Shown here: positions 10,039-21,519 of the stretch, piece after piece
How positions within the stretch are numbered: the stretch's first letter is position 1
How the letters are laid out: the number at the start of each line of letters is the position of its first letter
Assembly (NCBI GenBank): GCA_022432975.1
Contig: CM039506.1
Span: 17,868,121-17,932,120, forward strand
Reading direction: 5' to 3'
DNA: 64,000 nucleotides
Source of the DNA: Begonia masoniana
Taxonomy: Eukaryota; Streptophyta; Magnoliopsida; Cucurbitales; Begoniaceae
Program-made: the position numbers and the translations under genes
Notes under the pieces: generated by a model
The model's input: only the letters and a program-made list of their open reading frames with translations
The model's database searches: none
Told to the model about the DNA's origin: nothing

Positions 10039-10943
10039 CTATTTCCATTCGAGAAGTGGTAATGGTTGCAATGTTTCTGAAGGTCTCTGATGTTCAGCTT
10101 TTATCTGTTGACAAGTCAAACACGATCCTACGTACTCCGCCACACTTTCTTTCATATTTGGCCACCAATAATGTTGTCTAAGATCTCTGTACATTTTCGT
10201 ACTTCCAGGATAAACAGAGAATCTAGAAGAATGAGCTTTCGAAAGTATCTCTTTTCGAAGTTCTTCATTAGCCGGAACAAACCATCTATTCCGAAATTTA
10301 AGAATTCTGTCGTCAGCATAGTTGAAATCCGATTTATCAGTAGAATCCATGCTTAACTTGTACTTGTTGCACTCAACATCATTCGCTTGAACTTCCTTTA
10401 TTCTCTCCAGAATAGTAGGCTTCAAGGATATAGCAGAAAGTATAGCTGACACGCTGGACACTGCTTCCAGATTGAATTTTTGGAATTCAGACTCCAAAGC
10501 TAACGACATGTCAATAATCATTGCCAAGGTTGGCATTGTCATTCTGCTCAACGTATCAGCCACTACATTCGTCTTGCCGGGGTGGTATTTGATCTCAAAA
10601 TCGTAGTCCTTAACAAATTCCAACCACCGACGTTGCCTCATGTTTAACTCTTTCTGAGTGAAAATATATTTCAAACTTTATAATCTGAAAATATTTTACT
10701 AGGTTGTCCATATAAGTAATGCCTCTAAATTTTCAAAGCAAAAACCACCGCAGCTAACTCCAAGTCGTGTGTAGGATAATTCTTCTCATGCGTTTTCAGC
10801 TGTCTAGAAGTATAAGCTATTACCTTTCCATCTTGCATCAACACACAGCCAATACCAACTTTGGAAGCATCACAATAAATGCTAAACTTTCCATTCTGAA
10901 CAGGAAGAGTTAATATTGAGGCATTAGTCAATCTCTGTTTCAA
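10039..10943 (-). pseudogene. D RNase H and integrase zinc-binding region
   Basis: 10943-10725 carries the RNase H start with YCDAS and [11 protein letters not shown], supplying the first Asp and Glu. 10674-10039 continues with [26 protein letters not shown] (third Asp), and the integrase HHCC region: [16 protein letters not shown], then WWPN and CLTCQQIK. The second zinc-binding His appears as Tyr (VYPGS instead of the usual VHPGS). There is a frame break at 10675-10724 and a stop at 10039. Confidence 0.88.
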
Positions 10944-10946
10944 AGT

Positions 10947-12028
10947 CTAAAAACTGTACTCACATTCTTCAGTCCATACATACTTCGTGTTTTTCCTTGT
11001 TAACCAAGTGAGGGGTGTTGCAATTTTTGAGAATCCTTCAATAAATTTCCTGTAATATCCTGCCAATCCAAGGAAGCTCCGAATATCTGTAACATTCCTC
11101 GGTTGGGGCCATTCCTTGACTGCTTGAACCTTGGCTGGATCGACAGATATCCCATCTCCCGAGATAACATGACCCAGAAAGTGAACATTGGTCCAACCAA
11201 AACTCACACTTGGAAAACTTGGCATAAAGTTGGTGATGTTTAGTTCTTCTAACACCAAGTTCAGATGCTTTGCATGCTCATCCTTAGTACGTGAATAGAT
11301 TAAAATATCATCAATAAACACTATAACAAATTTATCTAAATACTCGTGAAACACCATATTCATAAGATCCATGAAGGCTGTAGGTGCGTTTGTCAATCCA
11401 AAAGATATTACCAAAAATTCATAATGTTCATACCACATGCGAAAGACGGTCTTTGGAATATTTTCATATTTGACTTTCAATTGGTAATAACCGGACCTTA
11501 GGTCAATCTTAGAGAAGACTCGCGCACCATGGAGTTGGTCGAATAAATCATCAATCCTTGGTAGTGGATACTTGTTTTTATAGTTAACTTATTCAATTCC
11601 CGATAATCAACGCATATACGCAATGATCCATCCTTCTTCTTAATAAAAAGGACTGGTGCACCTAAAGGTGAAAAGCTAGGGCGTATGAACCCTTTTTCCA
11701 GCAGTTCCTCCAACTTTGTCTTTAACTCTCTAAGCTCCGTTGGTGCTAATCTATATGGATTCTTGGATACAGGCTCAGCGCCTGGGTAAACATCTATAAC
11801 AAAGTCGATTTCCCAATCTGGTGGCAAACCAGGAAGGTCATCCAGAAATACTTCTGGGAAGTCTCGGACAACTAAGACATTTTGAAGACTCGCTCCTCCT
11901 ACAAATTGCATGTCTATAACACTGGCCAAAAAGCATAAATACTTCCCACATGGAGAAGGCCTAGTGTTGATAGGAGTCATAACAGACATCCTCTTACCCT
12001 TCTTCAAAGCTTGAAAAGTGGGTTTCAA
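10947..12028 (-). pseudogene. D reverse transcriptase
   Basis: 12028-11498 holds the junction from protease to RT ([47 protein letters not shown]). 11480-10947 holds the rest ([15 protein letters not shown], the active-site motif [34 protein letters not shown]). FIDD is the normal Ty3/gypsy catalytic box and is intact. A frameshift in 11481-11560 removes the region around the first catalytic Asp, and the end of the connection domain has a stop at 10945. It is an inactive copy of a recognisable chromovirus RT. Confidence 0.92.
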
Positions 12029-12382
12029 ACCACCTAGGGGGTTGAAAACTAACTATCCCAGATCTACAATCAATTGTGGCATAATGTTTGAACAGTCAGT
12101 CCATTCCCAGGATTACATCAAATCCAAAAAACTCCACGATAATGAGATCAGCAGGTAGATTCATGCTTTCCACTGACACCACACTATCAAGCATCACTTG
12201 GTGAGAAGTGCAAGCATTCACCGGAAGGTAACGCGACATTAAACACGTGCTCAGTTGGCGTAGGCCGTAAATCCAACTTGACGGCAAACGCAGACGCTAT
12301 AAAAGAATGTGTTGCTACCAGAATCTATTAAAGTAAAAGCAGGCATAGAGTTGATCAATATAGTACCTGACACTACAGCGGG
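12029..12382 (-). pseudogene. D aspartic protease remnant
   Basis: After the gag stop the frame reads PAVVSGTILINSMPAF, then LIDSG, the catalytic D-S-G of retroviral-type proteases (about 12315-12330), followed by a frame change. 12287-12096 gives NLPADLIIVEFFGFDVILGMD, where FDVILGMD is the conserved end of the domain. It would cut the Gag-Pol precursor. Confidence 0.85.
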
Positions 12383-13448
12383 CTAGTCATCGTCACCTGT
12401 CTCCATCATGGAGAATATCCTCGGCTTCAACTTAGCAGGGCCACTCTTTAAAGCTGGACAATCCCTGTTAACATGGCTAACTTTATTACAGTTGTAGCAT
12501 CGAATGACTCTAGGCTTCAGGCAATCCTTGAACGTGTGTCTGATCTCCTCACAGTTGAAGCACTTTCCTGAACTAAGTCTGCACTCTCCCGGGTGATATC
12601 TCAAGCATTTTGGGCATTGAGGAAATCTCATGGTGTCTTGGACTTTCTTCTCTCTTCCTTGAATGTCTTGGCCTTCACTGGGCCTCCTCATCCCTCGTTG
12701 TTGGTGGGGCTGAATGAACTTTCGTGGAGAATCTCTTGGTCCAATACACTTCATTTCTGCTTCTTCCACTTCCAATGCCATGGACACAACTTCACTGTAA
12801 GACAAGTCTTTAATACCAGAAATCTTGACCCCTATGTAAATCTCTGGCTTCAGTCCATGCACAAATTGAAAAACTTTATCTTCATTCCTGTGTACAAGGT
12901 GTTTAACAAACCTGGACAGGGACTCAAATTGTCTCTTGTACTTAGACACGGACCCCGTCTGTTTCAAATGCAGAAACTCCACTTTGTTTGAAGTCTTGAC
13001 AGTGCTGTTAAAGTATTTCTCATAGAAAACTTCCTTGAATTGCGCCAAAGACATTGCCAGGTCATCAGTGGTGGTCTCCATCATTTCCCACCAAAGCTGA
13101 GCATTACTGGCCAAATGGAACGTTGCCCAAGTGACTTTGTCTCTTTCTCCAATATTGACATATTTGAACATACTCTCAATCTTCTTAAGCCATTCCTCGG
13201 CAACAATCGCGTTGGATGACTGTCCATCAAACGTGGGCAGGCTGTAGTCTCCGGAATCTGTCTCCTGGTTGCTCATTGCTGGAACTCGAGTTGGAACTCC
13301 CTTGTGCGTCTCGGTTCAATAGTAGTCCCAATTGATCAGACTGCTGACGCACCAAATCTGTCAGCTGCCTAATCACACTAAGATCCTCCTCACTTCTCGG
13401 ATTGGGTATCTCTCTCGGTACTCTTGGTCTTCCTGATCGTCTAGACAT
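12383..13448 (-). pseudogene. D gag (capsid and zinc knuckles)
   Basis: Starts with MSRRSGRPRVPRE at 13448 and shifts frame near 13240. It then gives the capsid-like retrotransposon gag domain (PTFDG, WLKKIE, WATFHL, AQLWWE, F...FYEKYF, HLVHRNEDKVFQF) and, near the end, three cysteine motifs: CPKCLRYHPGEC, CFNCEEIRHTFKDC and CYNCNKVSHVNRDC. The last two fit CX2CX4HX4C. The ~350-residue total is normal for Tekay-type gag. It would coat the RNA and form the particle. Confidence 0.9.
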
Positions 13449-13589
13449 TTTGCTATATTCCTGGACAAGGTTATTTACTCTCAGAAATATCTAATAACTA
13501 AAGTTAACATAAACACTTACAATTGTTGGAGTACTCCCACGCGACGATCGGTACTGATAATTAATCTTCTGAACGGTTTAACCAAATTT

Positions 13590-13601
13590 CTCCTGATACC
13601 A
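13590..13601 (-). promoter_or_regulatory. D primer binding site
   Basis: The minus strand reads TGGTATCAGGAG three bases from the 5' LTR. Its first 9 bases match the tRNA-iMet type site TGGTATCAGAGC. Confidence 0.75.
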
Positions 13602-13959
13602 TACTGTAACGCCCCTGTAACACCCCGAGTTTTCTGAACCCGGTTTGTTACTCATAAACTCGAACATAACTAAGAAACTTTGGACCAAATTTAAAATTTC
13701 GCTCAAAGGTCAAAATTTGACATTTTCTAAAATCCTCAAAACATTTAGAGACTTGCAGCGGAAATCATTTGAACGAAAATAGAGTTAAACAAAACTATAG
13801 AACAATGTTTGAATAATCAGTTGAGATGTTAAGGAACAATCGGCCAAAAGAATTAAAGGTTTAAATCGCAAAATACTTTAAAAGTTGCAAAAGTCAAACT
13901 CATCTGCCGCTATACAAAGTCAACAAAAGAGTAGAAATAAAGCTGAAGGTTTCCACCGA

Positions 13960-14043
13960 TGACGTCAGCCGGAGGAGTCATCCTTCAAGCTTCAGCCGAT
14001 CGCAAAACGATAAGTTTTGCTACTGCATCTACCGATGACGTCA
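13960..14043. promoter_or_regulatory. paired TGACGTCA boxes
   Basis: TGACGTCA at 13960-13967 and 14036-14043, both within accgatgacgtcagccgga-type context. They are conserved in the other LTR at 19645-19652 and 19721-19728. This palindrome is a known plant bZIP (TGA-type) core. Binding here is inference. Confidence 0.5.
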
Positions 14044-15679
14044 GCCGGATGATTCGTTCATCCCGCCTCAGCCGGTCACTAGACGACAAGTCTTTTACTC
14101 ACATCTTCCGGTAGGTAAAATACTCGACATCATCCGGTTACAAAACGACAAATTACATCTTACATCTTCCAATGGATTTAACACACGACATCCACCGGTG
14201 ACTAAACGACAAAACTTCTACTACATCATCCGATGGATTTAACACTCAACATTCATCGGTGACTAAACGACAAAACTTCAACAACATCATCCGATGGATT
14301 TAACACTCGACATCCACCGGTCACTAAACGACAAATTTTCTACTTATATCTTCCGATGGCTTCCATTGAAGACATCTTCGATAGACAACAGAACAACAAC
14401 TCAGCATCTGCCGATAGACATAGTCTATCAAAAGAGAACAGAACGACATTTTAACTATTCCTTGCTATGCAAACACAACTCTAACTACGAAAAGAAATTT
14501 ACTTACTTCACTGAAACCATTCAAAAACATTTCAAATCATTGCATTACTCAAATCCAGTAAGAACCAATGTTAAAACTCAACAAAATACTATTATCAGAA
14601 AAATCTCAAAGACGTATTCAAAATATTGAAACCACTACTGTCATGAAATCTCAACACACTTAAATTGAAACTATTGTCAACTAAACCTTCAAACAAACAG
14701 ACATCAGTTAAACCGCTTCATCAGGATACCAAAGAGTGGCATGAATGTGCTTCAACAACTTCGCCTAATCCTCAGTAAATTCAGAGAACTCTCCAGTAGT
14801 TACCTCAACACCTACATCACAAAACTCATCTATTAGCCTAATGCTAAGCAAGTAAAGTAATAATGAGATGATATGCTGAAATATAAAACCTAAACATGCA
14901 GTTTCTACTTTCTCATCTCAGTTGTACATTCGTTCATTTACTGATCTGATCCCTCGGTTCTCTTGGGAGTGTGATCAATTCTCCCAATGTTATACATCCT
15001 CTACTCGATTAAGGGGCAGATGAATTCCCTTAATAGCTATTCTGATCCCTCAGTTCCCTTGGGAGTGGGATCAATTCTCCCAATGTTATACATCCTCTAC
15101 TCGATTAAGGGGCCGATGAATTCCCTTAATAGCTATTACATTTCAATCTGTACTTGCCTTTCCATACAACTACATATAAATTCATTTTCGTATTCTTTCA
15201 AAAGCATGATGCATAAAACGCAGAAAATACTCAAGCATGCATAAACCTACTGTTTTGTGATGTAGGCCCGAAGGCACACACAATACTTCACTTACCTGGA
15301 TTTCTGGTGGATACTCGGTTAGGAGTTACTTCGGAATTGCTTACCTAGAACCATAAACAGAGCATTAAGCCAATCCTTACTAATCCTCATTCTAAAGCAT
15401 TCAGAAAACCTAAGTGGACAGTTGGGAGTTCTATTCACTGAGCATTCCGAAATTTTATACTAAACCTGAATCTACTCTCATTCATGGCAAATCGCAAAAT
15501 ACGTGTCTACAATCTCCACTCAATCATCCCTAGTCACTAAATCAGTAAGAGATCAAGATAGAACTCACCTAAATTAGAGAAAGGAATCGGGAAGGAAGTC
15601 GCCTGGGGAGCTCTGCTAAGTTGAGCTGAAAACCGAGAGTGAGAATAAACAGTGGCGGCTAAACCTCAATAAATTCTTC

Positions 15680-15687
15680 TTTATATA
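15680..15687 (-). promoter_or_regulatory. LTR TATA box (E, 3' LTR)
   Basis: The minus strand reads CTATATAAAGAA, a near-consensus plant TATA box, about 110 nt upstream of the first candidate splice donor. The same box is at 21369-21376 in the 5' LTR, which would drive the genomic transcript. Confidence 0.6.
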
Positions 15688-15865
15688 GGTTAGCCACTAC
15701 TAATTTATAATTACCAAAATGCCCTTACTTATTCCTTCATTAACCTAATAAGTAATTCCTCCCAATAACATCTATAAAACATTCACTACAAGTTAGTAAA
15801 ATAAATAGTTCAATGAAACCGGGTGTTACAATCTACCCTCCTTAAAAGAATTTTGTCCCCAAAAT

Positions 15866-16424
15866 TCAGTACCTGAATAATTCTAGATGTTTGTCCATCA
15901 TGTCTTGTTGGTGCTCCCAAGTTGTCTCCTCAATATTCTGGTTACGCCACAAGACCTTCACCAATGGAACTTCTTTGTTGCGCAATACCTTCACTGCATA
16001 ATCTAAGATCTTTACTGGTTTCTCTTCATAGGCAAGGGTAGGATGAATCTTAAAGTCTTGCTGTTCCATGACTTGGTTTGGATCCCTTATGCACTTTTTC
16101 AACATAGAAACGTGGAATACATCATGTATCCCTTCCATAGAAGTTGGTAGTTTTAACTGGTAAGCTGCTCTCCCAATCCTCTTCAGAATCGTGAACGGTC
16201 CAATGAACCTGGGGTTCAACTTGCCTCTCTTTCCAAATCTCACAACTTCTTTTAAATGGTGATACCTTAAGAAAAACTTCATCACCTAATTTAAACTCTA
16301 ATTCTCTACGCCTCATGTTCAATTCTTTCTGTGTGAAAATATACTTCAGACTTTTGTGGTCTGAAAATATCTCGCAAGACTGTCCATACAAGTAATGTCT
16401 CCAAATCTTTAGTGCAAAAACCAC
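15866..16424 (-). pseudogene. E RNase H fused to integrase C-terminus and chromodomain
   Basis: From 16424 the frame reads RNase H residues ([25 protein letters not shown]) and within the same frame continues as [17 protein letters not shown], the integrase C-terminal domain. Compared with D, about 1.2 kb is missing: the end of RNase H, the HHCC zinc region and the whole DDE core. The joint is at about 16301-16313, where both parents have Arg-rich codons. A frame change follows near 16250, then [19 protein letters not shown] and the chromodomain KEVPLVKVLWRNQNIEE with TTWEHQQDMMDKH near 15866. It could not integrate on its own. Confidence 0.9.
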
Positions 16425-16461
16425 CGCAGCTAATTCTAAGTCATGCGTAAGGTAATTCTTC

Positions 16462-17529
16462 TCATGAGCTTTTCAACTGTCTAGAGGCATAAGTTATTAC
16501 TTTACCATCCTGCATCAACACACAACCTAGACCAATTTTGGAAGCATCACAATAAATGCTAAACTTACCATTATCGACAAGAAGGGTCAGAATTGGAGCA
16601 TTGGTCAGTTTCTGTTTCAAGGTCTGAAAACTATGCTCACAATCCTCAGTCCACACATATTTCACGTTCTTTCTAGTTATTCGAGTGAGGGATGTTGCAA
16701 TCTTTGAGAATCCTTCAATAAATTTCCTGTAATACCCAGCCAATCCAAGGAAGCTTCGGATATCAGTAGCACTTTTCGGTTGGGGCCACTCCTTAACTGC
16801 TTGGACCTTGGCTGGATCAACAGCTATACCACTTCCTGAAATAACATGTCCTAAAAAGTGAACTTGGTCCAGCCAAAACTCACACTTAGAGAACTTGGCA
16901 TATAGTTGGTGCTGCCCCAGTAATCCTAACACCAAGCTCAAGTGTCTTGCATGCTCCTCCTTGGTTCGTGAGTAGATCAGAATGTCGTCGATAAACACAG
17001 TGACAAATTTATCCAAAAATTCATGAAACACTCTATTCATGAGATCCATAAAGGCTGCGGGTGCGTTTGTCAATCCAAAGGACATAACCAAAAACTCATA
17101 ATGCCTATATCTTGTGCGAAAGGCTGTCTTAGGAATATCTTCAGGCTTGACCTTCAATTGGTAGTAACCTGACCTCAGGTCAATTTTAGAGAAAACTCGT
17201 GCACCCTTGAGCTGATTGAATAAGTCATCAATCCTTGGCAATGGATACTTGTTCTTGACAGTTAACTTATTCAATTCCCTATAATCAATGCACATACGCA
17301 TTGTTCCATCTTTCTTTTTAACAAAAAGGACAGGTGCACCCTATGGTGAAAAGCTAGGGCGTATGAACCCTTTCTCCAACAGGTCCTCCAACTACTTCTT
17401 TAATTCTTTAAGTTCTGTTGGTGCTAATCTATATGGATTTTTAGACACAGGCTCGGCACCGGGGTAAACATCTACAACAAATTCAATTTCTCTATCTGGT
17501 GGCAAGCCAGGAAGGTCATCTAGGAATAC
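16462..17529 (-). pseudogene. E reverse transcriptase and RNase H start
   Basis: 17301-16462 is a continuous 280-codon stretch from [12 protein letters not shown] through [13 protein letters not shown] (first catalytic Asp), [23 protein letters not shown] (catalytic pair), FLGHVISG and [11 protein letters not shown] to the RNase H opening [17 protein letters not shown]. Upstream, 17302-17529 encodes the RT N-terminus ([17 protein letters not shown]) but has stops near 17395 and 17341. It is better preserved than the D copy, yet its reading is closed at both ends. Confidence 0.92.
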
Positions 17530-18262
17530 TTATGGAAAATCTTGGACAACTAAAACATCTTGGGGACTTGCTTTTCCCACAAGTTGTGTGTCTAAGACAC
17601 TAGCCAAAAAGCACAAATACTCTCTGCATGGGGAGGGTCTACAATTGACAGAAGTCATCACAATCATCTCTTTACTCTTCTTCAGAGCTTGGAAGGTATG
17701 GTTTAAACCACCAGGGGGTTGAAAACTAACAATTCCAGTCCTACAATCTATTGTGGCATAATGCTTAAACAGCCAATCCATCCCTAGGATCACATCAAAT
17801 CCCATTATGTCCATAATAATGAGATCGGCAGGCAAATTCATGTTTCCTACTAATACAACACTATCAGGCATCACTTGGTTAGAGTGCATGCGTTCGCCAG
17901 AGGGTAAGACAACATTAAACACATGCTCAGTAGGGGGTAAGCTTTACATCTAACTTATCAGCAAATGTTGATGCTATGAATGAATGTGTTGCACCAGAAT
18001 CTATCAATGTAAAAGCGGGTAAAGAGTTGACCAGTATAGTACCTGACACAACAGCAGGTTGTTCATCATCGCCTGACTCCACCATGGAGAATATCCTTGG
18101 CTTTATCATAGCAGGGCTATTCTTCAAGACCGGGCAGTCCCTGTTAAGGTGACCAACTTTGCCACAAGTTGAAACACCGAGTGACCATGGGCCTCGGGCA
18201 ATCCCTGAATGCAGTGTCCAACTTCTTCGCAATTGAAGCACTTTCCCGAACAAAACCTGCAT
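17530..18262 (-). pseudogene. E zinc knuckle end of gag and protease
   Basis: 18262-17927 includes CGKVGHLNRDC (the second half of a knuckle), KPRIFSMVESGDDEQ, and LIDSGATHSFIAS, a textbook retrotransposon protease active site. 17922-17530 continues in another frame with LPADLIIMDIMGFDVILGMDWL, ending the protease, then the linker into RT. Frame changes near 18215 and 17925. Confidence 0.88.
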
Positions 18263-19146
18263 TCACCCAGGTGACTTTTCAGACACTTCAGGCACTAGGG
18301 ATACTTCTTGTTATCCGGTACCTTCCTCCCTGATCCTTGGCTACTCTGGCCTTCATTTGGCCTCTTCATTCCTCTCTGTTGTTGGGGTTGGACGAACTTT
18401 CGCGGGGCTTCCTTCGGTCCAGAACATTTCATTTCGGCTTCCTCCACCTCCAAGGCCGTGGACACAACTTCACTGAAAGGTAAACCTTTAAAACCCGAAA
18501 ACTTGACTCCTCTGTACAGCTCTAGCTTCAGTCCATTCATAAATTGAAACACTTTATCTTCATTTATGTGAACAAGGTGTCCAGAAAACCTGGACAAGGA
18601 CTCAAATTGTCTAACGTACTCTGCCACAGACCCTATCTGTTTCAAGCTCATGAACTCCACCTTCTTTGCGGCCTGAACGGTGCTTTTAAAATATTTTTCA
18701 AAGAAGGTGTCCTTGAACTGAGACCAAGTCATATTCAGAATATCAGTGGTGGCCTCAATTGTCTCCCACCAAAGTTGGGCGTCTCCAGCAAAATGAAACG
18801 TTGCCAGAGTGACCTTGTCTCCTTCTCCGACGTTGGCACATCGGAGCATGCTTTCGATCTTCCTCAACCACTTTTTAGCAACAATCGGGTTAGATGATTT
18901 TCCATCAAATGTGGGCGGCTGAAGCCTCCAGAATCGGTCTCCTGAATGTTCATTGCTAGAACCCGAGTTGGCACTCCCTTTAACTTCTCGGCTCAGCAAC
19001 ACTCCTAACTGATCGGACTGCTGATGCACTAAGTCTGTTTGCTGACGTACCAAATCTGTCAGCTGTCTAATAACACTAGGTTCCTCCTCACTCCTCAAGT
19101 TTGGCATTTCCCTTGGTATTCTAGGTCTTCCTGGGCGTCTGGCCAT
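18263..19146 (-). pseudogene. E gag
   Basis: I choose the ATG at 19144-19146 (MARRPGRPRIPRE) because it aligns with the D start; an in-frame ATG 14 codons upstream also exists. A long open frame runs to a TAG at about 18295, giving the gag domain (PPTFDGKSS, WLRKIESM, AQLWWETIE, FKDTFFEKYF, HLVHINEDKVFQF, VVSTALEVEEAEMKC). After the stop, CLKCLKSHLGEC and CFNCEEVGH remain in the same frame. It is a nearly full Gag cut only before the nucleocapsid. Confidence 0.9.
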
Positions 19147-19286
19147 TATACTGAATTCCTGTACAAGGTTAACTACTTTTATAAACATCTAATTACTAAG
19201 GCTAACATAAACACTTACAGTTGTTGAAGTACTTCAATGCAACGATTGGCACTGATGAGTAATCTTTTGAACGGTTTAACTGAATG

Positions 19287-19298
19287 TCTCTGATACCA
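19287..19298 (-). promoter_or_regulatory. E primer binding site
   Basis: The minus strand reads TGGTATCAGAGA three bases from the 5' LTR: 11 of 12 bases of the tRNA-iMet site. Confidence 0.8.
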
Positions 19299-19301
19299 TA
19301 C

Positions 19302-21519
19302 TATAACGCCCCGAGTTTTCTGAACCCAATTTTTTACTCATAAACTCGAATATAACTAAGAAACTTTGGACCAAATTTAAAATTTCGCTCGAAGGTCAAA
19401 ATTTGACATTTTCTAAAACCTCAAAACATTTAGAGACTTGCAGTGGAAATCATTTGAACGAAAATAGAGTTAAACAAAACTATAGAACAATGTTTGAATA
19501 ATCAGTTGAGATGTTAAGGAACAATCGGCCAAAAGAATTAAAGGTTTAAATCGCGAAATACTTTAAAAGTTGCAAAAGTCAAACTCATCTGCCGCTGTAC
19601 AAAGTCAACAAAAGAGTAGAAATAAAGCTGAAGGTTTCCACCGATGACGTCAGCCGGAGGAGTCATCCTTCAAGCTTCAACCGATCGCAAAACGACAAGT
19701 TTTGCTGCTGCATCTACCGATGACGTCAGCCGGATGATTCGTTCATCCCGCCTCAGCCGATCACTAGACGACAAGTCTTTTACTCACATCTTCCGGTAGG
19801 TAAAATACTCGACATCATCCGGTTACAAAACGACAAATTACATCCTACATCTTCCAATGGATTTAACACACGACATCCACCGGTGACTAAACGACAAAAC
19901 TTCTACTACATCATCCGATGGATTTAACACTCAACATTCACCGGTGACAAAACTTCAACTACATCATCCAATGGATTTAACACTCGACATCCACCGGTCA
20001 CTAAACGACAAATTTTCTACTTATATCTTCCGATGGCTTCCATTGAAGACATCTTTCGATAGACAACAGAACAACAACTCAGCATCTGCCGATAGACATC
20101 GTCTATCAAAAGAGAACAGAGCGACATTTCAACTACTCCTTGCTATGCAAACACAACTCTAACTACGAAAAGAAATTTACTTACTTCACTGAAACCATTC
20201 AGAAACAATTCAAATAATTGCATTACTCAAATCCAGTAAGAACCAATGTTAAAACTCAACAAAATACTATTATCAGAAAAATAATATTATCAGAAAAATC
20301 TCAAAGACGTATTCAAAATATTGAAACCACTACTGTCATGAAATCTCAACACATTTAAAATAAACATTGTCAACTAAACCTTCACACTAACAGACATCAG
20401 TTAAACCGCCTCATCAGGATACCAAAGTGTGGCATGAATGTGCTTCAACAACTTTGCCTAATCCTTAGTAAATTCAGAGAACTCTCCAGTAGTTACCTCA
20501 ACACCTATATCACAAAACTCATCTATTAGCCTAATGCTAAGCAAGTAAAGCAATAATGAGATGATATGCTGAAACATAAAACCTAAACATGCAGTTTCTA
20601 CTTTCTCATCTCAGTTGTACATTCATTCATTTATTGATCTGATCCCTCGGTTCCCTTGGGAGTGGGATCAATTCTTCCAATGTTATACATCCTCTACTCG
20701 ATTAAGGGGCGGATGAATTCCCTTAATAGCTATTCTGATCCCTCAGTTTCCTTGGGAGTGGGATCAATTCTCCCAATGTTATACATCCTCTACTCAATTA
20801 AGGGGCGGATGAATTCCCTTAATAGCTATTACATTTCAATCTGTTCTTGCCTTTCCATACCACTACATATAAATTCATTTTCGTATTCTTTCAAAAGCAT
20901 GACGCATAACACGCAGAAAATACTCAAGTAACCTACTGTTTTGTGATGTAGGCCCGAAGGCACACACAATACTTCACTTACCTGGATTTCTGGTGGATAC
21001 TCGGTTAGGAGTTGCTTCAGTAATTGCTTACCTAGAACGATAAACAGAGCATTAAGCCAATCCTTACTAATCCTCATTCTAAAGCATTCAAAAAACCTAA
21101 GTGGACAGTTGGGAGTTCTATTCACTGAGCATTCCGAAATTTTATACCTAAACCCGAATCTACTCTCATTCATGGCAAATCGCAAAATACGGTGTCTACA
21201 ATCTCCACTCAATCATCCCTAGTCACTAAATCAGTAAGAGATCAAGGTAGAACTCACATAAATTGGAGAAAGGAATCGGGAAGGAAGTCGCCTGGGGAGC
21301 TCTGCTAAGTTGAGCTGAAAATCGATAGTGAGAATAAACAGTGGCGGCTAAACCTCAATAAATTCTTCTTTATATAGGTTATCCACTACTAATTTATAAT
21401 TACCAAAATGCCCTTACTTACTCCTTCATTAACCTAATCAGTAATTCCTCCCAATAACATCTATAAAACATTCACTACAAGTTAGTAAAATAAATAGTTC
21501 AATGAAACCGGGTGTTACA
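19302..21519 (-). repeat. element E 5' LTR
   Basis: 2,218 bp, near-identical to the 3' LTR. Its terminal dinucleotide is mutated on the plus strand (TATAACGCC). TATA box 21369-21376; TGACGTCA at 19645 and 19721; ~96-bp duplication from 20641 and 20737. Confidence 0.92.

Larger units (their letters stand above)
13616..15830 (-). repeat. element E 3' LTR
   Basis: 2,215 bp from TGTAACACCCCGAG to GGTGTTACA. It contains ~61-bp degenerate repeats built on ccgatggatttaacac and accggtgactaaacgac (about 14100-14360), two TGACGTCA sites, a ~96-bp duplication (14948 and 15044 on), minus-strand TATA box (15680-15687), candidate donor 1 AG|GTGAGT at 15568, a 49-nt mini-exon 15296-15344, and donor 2 CCAG|GTAAGT at 15295. 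The intron ends are paired by arms 15252-15266 and 14811-14825. Confidence 0.92.
13616..21519 (-). mobile_element. Ty3/gypsy Tekay-type chromovirus E, integrase core deleted
   Basis: Lies 11 bp inside D's 5' LTR, with target duplication GCCCC (13611-13615) and GCCCT (21520-21524). The intact D LTR reads GCCCCGAATT, so the right copy lost a CpG by C-to-T change. LTRs are 13616-15830 and 19302-21519, nearly identical by eye over 2.2 kb, which implies a recent insertion. Internal 15831-19301 encodes gag, protease, RT, part of RNase H, then jumps to the integrase C-terminus and chromodomain. It is closely related to D in LTR layout and protein, and is the youngest layer in this part of the nest. 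Confidence 0.93.

Noticed and set aside
12593..12991. 132-codon plus-strand frame
   Set aside because: Antisense shadow of D gag.
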